Shown: one piece after another, positions 56,477-64,000 of the stretch | How the letters are laid out: the number at the start of each line of letters is the position of its first letter | Position numbering within the stretch: position 1 is the first letter of the stretch | Assembly: GCA_036346275.1 (NCBI GenBank) | Contig: CM070723.1 | Span: 53,150,743 to 53,214,742 of the forward strand | Reading direction: 5' to 3' | Length of the DNA: 64,000 nt | DNA from: Otatea glauca | Lineage: Eukaryota > Streptophyta > Magnoliopsida > Poales > Poaceae | Position numbers and translations under genes: made by a program | Notes under the pieces: model-generated | What the model was told of the DNA's origin: nothing | Databases searched by the model: none | The model's input: the letters and a program-made list of their open reading frames with translations, nothing else

Positions 56477-59400
56477 CTACTCTTTGTGGAGGATGCTCTG
56501 GGGCAGAATCCGTTCAGCAATCACTCGGGCGTACAGTTCGATTTGGAGCTCGAACCTGTCGACCTCCTCCTCAGTCCAATTCCCAGTAATCCCGCTGCTG
56601 ACCGTGGCGAGGTTGATACCATCGAAATGAGAGATGGTACAGACGAGCGCCGAGCAGGCTCCAAGCACGACGCCCTCGCTCATCGATCTGTTGACGTGCT
56701 CGGGCACGCGGGCTATCTCGGTGGCGAGCGAGCTCGGGCCCGGCACGGCCGTGACGTCAAGGCCACGTCGCGCGCCGCGACCGCCACGTCACGCTCCTCC
56801 ACCGCCAACCTCCGCGCCTCAACGGCGTCGCTAAAATTCTTCTGTAGTTCTGCAGACCAAAACGGCGTCAAGCAAGCACACCTCACATACCGCGATCGCA
56901 AAGTTGACAACCAAGAGTTGGGTTACTTACCAGCCGTGGAATCCTTCAAAGCGCGGAGCTCCTCCTAGGCCCGCTCCTGCAGCGCCCTCACGGCTAGCTC
57001 CTTGGCGACGACCGCTCGAACAGCTTCCTTGGCACCCTTTTGGGCCAAGTCGTGCTCGCCTTGGAGGCGAGATGCTTCCGACCACGCGGTCTCCTCCACG
57101 GCAACGGCAGCGTCTTTGGCGCTGTTGAATCCCGCCAGGAGGGACTCGAGCTCGGCTACCCTAGCCCTCGAGGATTGCTCTGCTCGGCGCATATCGTGCA
57201 AGACCCCGCCGACCTGGCTCAGCTCCTGGTGGACCTTGCTCGCCTCCTCCCGCTCGCGAGCCAGCGCCCCCAGAGCTTCACGAAGCTCGGGGCGCAGATG
57301 ATCGCGCTCCTCCTCGGCGACCGCCCTTTGGCCGTCCAAGCGTCAGAGAAGCTCGGACTGGTCTTCCGAGCGGGCCCACAAGTGCTGCGAATCACGAACG
57401 CCCCATTAGGTTCAGTGCAAAACTCATCAAGGGCGACAAAGATGGGAGTTTGCTCGGCTTACCGCACAGATCGGGACAATTCCCCAGATCGCATCAAAAC
57501 CTTCTTTGGAGGAGTCAAGGCGAGCCAACCCCTTGTGGATCGGCCCATCTCAGCCTCGACCCCCCGAGCACTCTCCTGAAAGGATTCCCACTCCCCGCAC
57601 ACCGCCAGGTCGTCCTGTGTGGGAGATGGTCTCACGAGCGGCCGAGTGAACCCCCCTAGAGCGGCCCCGGCGACTCGTCTGGCGGTCGTCGCCCAAGACC
57701 TCCCGCGGCTCGGGGCGATCGCCCCGACACAGGCCTCTCCGCCGACGGGCTCCCGGCGGCGGCGAATCCTCAGAGAGCCGGACCGCGCGGGCGGCCTCCC
57801 CGCGATGGCGGCGGAGTTCTTCGCGACCCCTCGATCTCGGGCGTGGCCTCAACTCGGCGAGGGTCGTCGGATCTCCCTCGCACTTGGCTCGGCCACCGGC
57901 GCCACGACTGACATCGGCTCCACCAACGACTCAGGCACCACTCGCGGTGCCTCGACCCCTGTCTCCACGGCCAGCGACGCCGTCTCCACCGGCAGTCCCG
58001 ACTCGACCCGCGTCTCCTCGGCCCCGCCGGCTGCGCGGACGGCGCCGGCCCTCCCGAGGCTCCAGTCAGGCGCACTACCGCTGCTACGACTGCCCCCGTG
58101 TAAGACCTGTACACAACGGTCGGTTAAAAGCTACTCGGACTACTCCGCTACAATACGACTCGGGGATGAGGAAAGTACTTACAGCGACGAGCGGGTGCGG
58201 GGAAACCACGCCCTCTTCGCCGACCCCCCTCGCGGAGGCGAATCGCCCCTTCGCTTCCCCAAGGATGCCTCCGCCTGAGGCGTGACAGCGGCAGCGCCCG
58301 CGCGGGCACCCTCGTCCGGACCGTCGCCAATCGGCGGCCCGAGCTCCAGCCCGCGGTATGGGTCATCACCGCCACTGCTATCACTGGAGGTCGACCCCAG
58401 ACCGGCCGATTCAACGGCGGTCGTATCGGAGACCTCCTCGCCGTGCGCTCCTTCTTCTTCTCCCTCCTCCTTTCCTCCTTCCGCTTTTTGCGCGTGGATT
58501 CACACTGCGCGGAGTCGGCCCGGACCGTGGCCCTCAGCTCCTTCTCCCCCGGCAGCAATGCCTGGGAGACCATCCCGGCGAGCCCCTGGAAATCACGGAG
58601 ATACTAATCAGACCAAGTGCAAAGGGCTGAAGAGAAAAGAGAGGAAGGGAAGAGATCTTCTCGACTTACCAGGTCCGGGAGATTGCGCGCCGAGAACGTC
58701 TCGGGGTGGCCGCCCGCCGCCTCAGAGGTGCTGCCACCCGTAACGGCGGACACCCGAGCCCCCACCTCCGACGCGGAGAGCTCTGTTCTCGCCATCCTCA
58801 TGGGATCAGACATGCCCTCATAATGGAACATGGGCGCATCCTGTCCATAAGGGGTTGCACGCGCATCTTCGTGAACGCGCATACGGAAACATCGCCGATC
58901 AGCCCTCACTCCCTCTGGGCCTTGATCCGATCGATGATCTCAGTCACCCTGTTCATCTCCTTTCGGTCGGCGCCCCAAGTCCACTGGGGCCCTGCCTCGG
59001 GAAGACGGCCGCTGAAGATCGGGGCGCTGCCTCCTAGGTTTCGAACATAGAACCACTCGGAGTGCCAGCCTCGGTTTGACGACGGCAGCTTCACGATGAT
59101 GTAGTCCGATGCACGGCCGCCGCACAGCTGGAAGGCCACGTCACCCATGGGCACCGGGGCTTCCGTCGGCTTGTCCTTCCTCAGCCGGGCATGAAAGAAA
59201 TGCTTCCAAAGCGCCTAATGGGGATCGATCCCCAAGAAAGCCTCGAACAGGGTGATGAAGACTGCTATATGGAGCACGCCGTTGGGGTTGAGATGGTGTA
59301 CCTCCGCCTCGTAGTAGTGCAGCAGCCCTGGAAGAATTGGGTGCAGCGGGAGTCCAAAACCCTGCTCGAAGAATGAGGCTGGCACCACGATTTCGTCATC

Positions 59401-59530
59401 CCCCGGCGAAGGGACGGCGACCCCCGTCGGCACCCTCCACTTCGAGACATCCTACGGGGGGAGGAACCCCTTCTTCTCCAGGCCAAGCGCACGGCTAGAC
59501 CGAGCAGAGCACTCTGGCCACGACATCGCC
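56477..59530 (-). pseudogene. Antisense gene of the Tat retrotransposon (putative gypsy-type transposon protein, coiled coil)
   Basis: Runs opposite to gag-pol. From the right: 'MSWPECSARSSRALGLEKKG' near 59525, a TAG near 59455, then 'DVSKWRVPTGVAVPSPGDD', 'FFEQGFGLPLHPILPGLLHY', 'LNPNGVLHIAVFITLFEAFLG' (59433-59215), a TAG at 59216, 'ALWKHFFHARLRKDKPTE', 'DVAFQLCGGRASDYI', 'GWHSEWFYVRNLGG' (59154-58906). This is the Transposase_28-like domain found in grass gypsy elements. A frameshift leads to 58909-58604 ('MFHYEGMSDPMRMAR'). After Pro/Ser-rich parts comes an intact coiled coil (57339-56965, 'LREALGALAREREEASKVHQ') and a C-terminus (56746-56477, 'LATEIARVPEHVNRSMSEG'). Function unknown; nucleic-acid or gag-like roles would be guesses. 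Confidence 0.8.
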
Positions 59531-59677
59531 GGAGTCGAAGACTGGCTAAGAAGTAAAGAAAAAGGAAGGTGGGGATCTCTTTTTCTCCGGCTCCCTCTCT
59601 CTGGTTTTCTCTTGTCGCAAGCAAAGACGAGAAGGCGAGGAGAGCAAAGGCAAGTGACCTGCACAAGCGTCCCCGCG

Positions 59678-59692
59678 CCAGCTTTATAGAAG
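59678..59692 (-). promoter_or_regulatory. TATA-like box for the antisense gene
   Basis: Plus-strand ccagctttataga reads TCTATAAAGCTGG on minus. It lies about 155 bases upstream of the antisense ATG near 59525, with a pyrimidine-rich leader between them. The same strand shows ctctggttttctcttgtcgc in the opposite sense near 59600; no other signal was seen. Confidence 0.5.
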
Positions 59693-59699
59693 CCGAACA

Positions 59700-60040
59700 G
59701 GTGCCGAGCTGAGCGGGCACCAGTTGAACAGACACCTCCTCGGGTGAGGCGTCGCACGCCCTTTCCCCTCAGCTGCCACGCCAGGCCCCTAGTAACCGCT
59801 ATGATTTCTAATTCCTCTCTACGCATTTAAGTCTGATAGGACTATAGGGGACGCGAAGACACCGCTTCGAGCAGCGCACCCTATGACCCCTCGGTCTCGC
59901 CGGGCGGGTCGGCTGCCCGCGCGCGTCGAAAAACCCAACTGGACGCGCGGCCCCAAAATGGCAAAAGCTCGATAGCTCGCGCCGGGCGATCGATAGCTGC
60001 GAGTTCAAAGGCTTAAATCCACCAAGTGGACTCAAGCGCA
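59700..60040. other. Upstream region of the antisense gene
   Basis: GC-rich sequence between the antisense promoter and the long tandem repeats. Frames here (59808-60041) match nothing. Probably regulatory for the antisense unit. Confidence 0.35.
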
Positions 60041-60044
60041 CCAG

Positions 60045-61500
60045 AGGTGAGCAAGGGGCGAGGGCAGGCGAGCCCGGTGGGCCCTAGTTGGGTCGGCGGA
60101 CGACCCAATCGCCCTAACTCGAGTCCGAGACCATACTTCACGCTCTCCCGTGGAAGCCATCAAATGGGTGACATCCAGCTGTGCTCTGGGTCGGCGGACA
60201 GCCCAGAGTCCGATACAGGATCGAGTAAAGAAAGGTTTCTCATGGGTCGCCCCTAGTGGGCCAAACACCCTACGCTGAGATCGTCCGCTTGGAAAGGTAC
60301 CCCTTGGGAGGGATCTCCAGGTCCCACACGGATCACCCGTTAGTAGCTCCATGAGCACGGCGTTCAAACCGATGCAGGTAAACGCGCGTTAGCTCACCCC
60401 CTCCAGGTCCCACACCTGCGGACGGGGCGTATACGTGGGACAGATAGCGGCCTCTCCTCTCGCAGATGCCCTCGCCAGATGAGGACTCGGGGTGGACGCC
60501 CTCACTTCTTCTGACGTAAAACCAGCCTTGCGCGAAATTTTAACAAGGGGAGAGGACAAGGCGAGCCCCCAGTGGGCCCCGAGTTGGGTCGACGGACGAC
60601 CCAATCGCCTTAACTCGTGTCCGAGACCATACTTCACGCTCTCCCGCGGAACCCATCAAATGGGTGACAGCCAGCTGTGCTTTGGGTCAGCGGACGGCCC
60701 AGAGTCCGATATGGGATCGAGTAAAGAAAGGTTTCTCATGAGTCGCCCCTAGTGGGCCAAACACCCTACGCTGAGATCGTCCGCTTGGAAAGGTACCCCT
60801 TGGGAGGGATCTCCAGGTCCCACACGGATCACCCGTTAGTAGCTCCACGAGCACGGCGTTCAAACCGACGCAGGTAAACGTGCGTTAGCTCACCCCCTCC
60901 AGGTCCCACACCAGCGGACGGGGCGTATACGTGGGACAGATAGCGGCCTCTCCTCTCGCAGATGCCCTCGCCAGATGAGGACTCGGGGTGGACGCCCTCC
61001 GCCTAGCTACGGCGTAAAACCAGCCTCGCGCGAAATTTTAACAAGGGGAGAGGACAAGGCGAGCCCCCAGTGGGCCCCGAGTTGGGTCGACGGACGACCC
61101 AATCGCCTTAACTCGTGTCCGAGACCATACTTCACGCTCTCCCACGGAACCCATCAAATGGGTGACAGCCAGCTGTGCTTTGGGTCGGCGGATGGCCCAG
61201 AGTCCGATACGGGATCGAATAAAGAAAGGTTTCTCATGGGTCGCCCCCAGTGGGCCGGACATCCTACGCTGGGATCGTCCGCTTGGAAAGGTCCCCCTTG
61301 GGAGGGATCTCCTGGTCCCACTCGGATCACCCGTTAGTAGCTCCATGAGCACGACGTTCAAACCGACGCAGGTAAACGCGCGTTCTCTCACCCCCTCTAG
61401 GTCCCACACCTGCGGACGGGGCGTATACGTAGGATAGACAGCGGCCACTCCTCTCGCTGCTACCCTCTCCCGATGGGGACTCGAGATGGACGCCCTACGT
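60045..61500. repeat. Tandem repeat of about 495 bp, three copies
   Basis: Matching points gagccc(g/c)...gtgggccc occur at 60069, 60563 and 61061 (periods 494 and 498). Each unit contains gacccaatcgcc, catacttcacgctctccc, atcaaatgggtgaca, ggtttctcatg, gatcgtccgcttggaaagg and cggggcgtatacgt. Repeated open frames (60026-60256, 60492-60752, 60975-61337) arise from the repetition. Confidence 0.92.
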
Positions 61501-62400
61501 CCAGCTACGACGTAAAACGAGCACACGTCCAGCTACGACGTTAAAAGAGCACTCGGACACCGGAACCTCTCGAGAGGCATCTGGTCATCCGCGCCGACCA
61601 AGGCACGTCCAGCTACAACGTAAAATGAGCACACGTCGAACTACGACGTTAAACGAGCACTCAAACGAACAGAACCTCCCGAGAGGCATCTGGTCGTCCT
61701 CGCCGACCAAGGCACGTCCAGCTACGACGTAAAACGAGCACTCGGACACCGGAACCTCCCGAGAGGTATCTGGTCGTCTGCGCCGACCAAGGCACGTCCA
61801 GCTACGACATAAAACGAGCACACGTCGAGCTACGATGTTAAACGAGCACTCGGACGAACAGAACCTCCCGAGAGGCATCTGGTCGTCCTCGCCGACCAAG
61901 GCACGTCCAGCTACGACGTAAAACGAGCACTCGGACACCGGAACCTCCCGAGAGGCACCTGGTCGTTCGCGCTGACCAAGGCACGTCCAGCTACGACGTA
62001 AAACGAGCACACGTCCAGCTACGACGTTAAACGAGCACTCGAACGACAAAACCTCCCGAGAGGCATCTGGTCGTCCTCGTCGACCAAGGCACGTCCAGCT
62101 ACGACGTAAAACGAGCACTCGGACACCGGAACCTCCCGAGAGGCATCTGGTTGTCCTCGCCGAACAAGGCACGTCCAGCTACGACGTAAAATGAGGACTC
62201 GGACACCGGAACCTCCCGAGAGGCATCACGTGCGTCGCGCCACCTAGGCCCCGGCTCTGACGCGCAAAACGAGCACTCGGACACCAGAACCTCCCGAGAG
62301 GCATCTGGTCGTCCGAGCCGACCTAGGCCTCGTCCAGCTACGACGTTAAACAACGCTCGAACACCGAAACCTCCCGAGAGGCGTCTGGTCATTCGTGCCA
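61500..62400. repeat. Minisatellite of 60-80 bp units
   Basis: About a dozen variants of one unit built from cacgtccagctacgacgt, aaaacgagcac, tcggacaccggaacctccc, gagaggcatctggtcgtc and gccgaccaagg, some units shortened. The minus frame 61585-62172 is a translation of the repeat and not a gene. Confidence 0.92.
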
Positions 62401-62607
62401 ACCAAGGCGGCACGTAAGGCATCTGGATGCCCATGCTTAAGAGAAATGGCGACGTACCGACTACTGACCCTCAGGGGCTCGAGTAGTCCGGCAAAGCACC
62501 TAAAGCGAAGTCATCATGCAGATACAGTGATCAAAAAGAAAGAAGAAGTTTTTATTTTAGACCCTTCGGTTCGATCATTACATAATGCTATGAAAGAACC
62601 TAAGGTC

Positions 62608-62835
62608 TCACGCCACAAGCACGCCCTCTGCCGATGAGGCGCTCCTCGCCTTGTATAGACGTGGAACGACCTCGAGCAGCACATCGACGGCGGCAGTGTC
62701 GCGGGCCACGGCCTCCTCCTCCGCGAGCTCAGCCATCGCCCGGTCGTAGTCTGCCCAGTACTCGAGCCAGGGATCTTCCTCCTTCACCTCATTATCATCA
62801 CCGAAGCTAAAGACCAACGGATGCGACGAAGCCAT
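62608..62835 (-). CDS. Small antisense ORF, acidic 75-aa protein, near the 3' LTR of the Tat element
   Basis: Open from an ATG at 62835 ('MASSHPLVFSFGDDNE') to a TGA at 62608. The product is acidic with Ala/Glu-rich runs ('MAELAEEEAVARD', 'EDPWLEYWADYDR') and ends 'SSAEGVLVA'. The frame also extends upstream to 62943, but the ATG at 62835 lies about 60 bases after a TATA-like box (plus ccttatatacc, about 62895-62905), so I prefer it. I know no function. It is uninterrupted in an element where everything else of note is broken, but 75 codons could survive by chance. Confidence 0.4.
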   Translation of the reverse strand: MASSHPLVFSFGDDNEVKEEDPWLEYWADYDRAMAELAEEEAVARDTAAVDVLLEVVPRLYKARSASSAEGVLVA

Positions 62836-62892
62836 CAAAAGGTTGTAAAGGAGGATTCTAGGATGGGGGCAGCCGCTCAAGCGAGCAGTGAA

Positions 62893-62906
62893 GTCCTTAT
62901 ATACCC
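62893..62906 (-). promoter_or_regulatory. TATA-like box for the small antisense ORF
   Basis: Plus-strand ccttatataccc reads GGGTATATAAGG on minus, a strong TATA consensus in GC-rich surroundings. Confidence 0.5.
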
Positions 62907-63224
62907 GAATGAAGGAAGGCCAAATGACTCCTAGTAAATGCAAACACGGGAAGACGAAACGTCCTTCGCCGGATTCCGAAGCGACCGGGAAGACGTATGG
63001 TCAAGACGTGCCAACTCATGCGCGGCAGCGCAAACAATTAAAGGCTTCGACGGCGAGCTACCCACCCTGATCCTCGGCGGTGCGAGATGCGCTCAGGCAC
63101 ATCAGCTTGGAACCAACCGACCAGACCAATCGGATCAGCTAACCAAGTCTGGTCGCCCCACTCAAACATGTTTCGCCAACCAAGCTAAACCCCCGACCGT
63201 ATCTGACGAACTCGGTCGGGGGTT

Positions 63225-63576
63225 CGGGGGCTCCCCAAGAGCTCCGACCAAGCTGAAGCGATCTCCACCGCGGGCCACATGTCGGGCCTCCGCCGGCTAT
63301 TAGCCACGTGCCCCGCGGACACAACGGCTCAGAGTGACTGTGCGGGGGCAGGTGGCTCCATCCCGAGGTAGCGGGAAGGTCGCCAAAGTCAAGCCCCGGT
63401 CTCATCGACCGGACATGCTTGGGGCGAAGACGTGCTCCCTCCCGAGGTAAACGCCAGCGCCTGACATACTTGCAGAGGGCAGGTGTGCTATTTCCCAAGG
63501 AAATGGCAAACTGCTCTGCTCAGCAAGTTCACCAACCCGGCATGGGGTGAGGCAGACGCTGAATCGCCAAGACGAA
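63225..63576 (+). repeat. Partial 3' LTR of the Tat retrotransposon
   Basis: Homologous to about 48960-49310 of the 5' LTR. It lacks roughly the first 200 bases; in their place, at 63205-63230, lies a G-rich polypurine-like stretch (cggtcgggggttcggggg). It ends at gacgaa (63576), where LTR L5 starts, before the TATA box. Confidence 0.88.
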
Positions 63577-64000
63577 TGTAACATCCCAAAATTTGCTCAA
63601 ATATTATTTTATTGCTTAAATGTGCATTTATGATTTTCTGGAATTTATTTGGATTTTTCTGGAGTTATTTGAATTAATTTTAAATTAATAATATTGACCT
63701 ATCGTTCAAATCTATTTAAATCCATGCAAAGTTAAAATAAAGTTTTGCCAAAAATATTTTATTTGAGTCCAGAATGTCTCAAAGTATTTTTGAGAATTTT
63801 CTTGGATTTTTCCTAATAGTTTTATTGCTTAAAACAAATTAAATGAATTTCTGTATTTATTTAAATTGGGAAAACCAGGAAAATTTTGTGAACAGTGTTG
63901 GGCCGAAACCCAACACTATGCGCGTCGGCCTGCCTCAACACGGCCCAGTCCAGCCTGCGAACCGCTGCGGGGAAAACCCTAGATCGGTGGCCGTTCGCGT
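63577..64000 (+). mobile_element. LTR L5, start only, runs off the window
   Basis: Begins TGTAACATCCCAAAATTTGC. It follows the minus-strand start of L1 (5076 downward) through the AT-rich zone to the palindrome-like tgttgggccgaaacccaaca (L1: taatgggccgagcccatta) and then a GC-rich part. acgaa at 63572-63576 is its candidate 5-bp target duplication. Confidence 0.85.

Larger units (their letters stand above)
48748..63576 (+). mobile_element. Tat-clade Ty3/gypsy LTR retrotransposon, degenerate, 14.8 kb
   Basis: Order: 5' LTR (48748-49687), PBS (49690), gag, protease, RT, RNase H, a second RNase H, integrase (to 55746), a 7.4-kb non-pol 3' region with an antisense gene and tandem arrays, and a partial 3' LTR (about 63225-63576). 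The second RNase H after the usual one, and the protease motif DGGSGLN, are typical of the Tat lineage. Segments 48950-49315 and 63225-63576 are close homologues (for example gccccgcggacacaacgg, caccaacccggcat). Frameshifts and stops in every domain show it is old. The 3' LTR is truncated by L5. GC content is much higher than in the flanks. Confidence 0.92.

Noticed and set aside
61585..62172. A 195-residue minus frame with a repeated Cys/Arg pattern
   Set aside because: It is the minisatellite read in one frame.

Overview
This is a plant nuclear sequence, almost certainly from a grass (Poaceae). I found no intact host gene. Nearly every assignable base belongs to nested transposable elements: three large CACTA (En/Spm) DNA transposons, copies of a Ty3/gypsy-type LTR family with 3.6-4.4 kb LTRs (five dispersed copies, mostly solo or truncated), one degraded Tat-clade Ty3/gypsy retrotransposon with an extra RNase H, and hAT remnants. 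All large coding regions carry stops and frameshifts, so almost everything is annotated as pseudogene or element. Element identities come from reading translated segments and termini by eye; no database search was run.

Layout. 1-7689: CACTA element 'C', minus strand, whose right terminus lies at 7689 and whose left end is outside the window. Its TNP2 transposase gene is split by a solo LTR (L1, about 1486-5076). 7690-9025: a fragment of a Ty3/gypsy element (leader plus gag, plus strand). 9026-9818 and 38324-41882: the two halves of LTR L2, split by CACTA 'A'. 9819-38323: CACTA A (28.5 kb, 3-bp TTA target duplication). Its genes are on the minus strand: TNP2 first, then a second gene (ORF2). 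Its TNP2 is split by solo LTR L4 (16623-21057, 5-bp target duplication), a hAT MITE sits in its ORF2 region, and a second CACTA, 'B' (23998-37374, genes on plus), sits just upstream of its TNP2 start. Without these inserts A would be about 10.3 kb. 41883-44567: truncated LTR L3. 44567-45318: unassigned. About 45319-48747: internally deleted hAT element with the transposase C-terminus. 48748-63576: Tat-type retrotransposon (5' LTR, PBS, gag, protease, RT, RNase H, second RNase H, integrase, then a long 3' region with an antisense gene, tandem arrays and a small antisense ORF). 63577-64000: start of LTR L5, which truncates the Tat 3' LTR.

The most interesting pattern is in CACTA A and B. Each has two genes in tandem, TNP2 and a second protein with a plant En/Spm transposase domain, a coiled coil and a Ulp1-like (C48) protease remnant. 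In both elements the second gene has its own TATA-like box, preceded by an internal array of the same palindromic motif that forms the subterminal repeats. In B a 350-bp leader holding a long near-perfect hairpin is also duplicated, one copy ahead of each gene. This suggests the element's 5' terminus (array, promoter, hairpin leader) was duplicated to drive ORF2. B also carries one precisely bounded exon of a ROP/RAC small GTPase gene.
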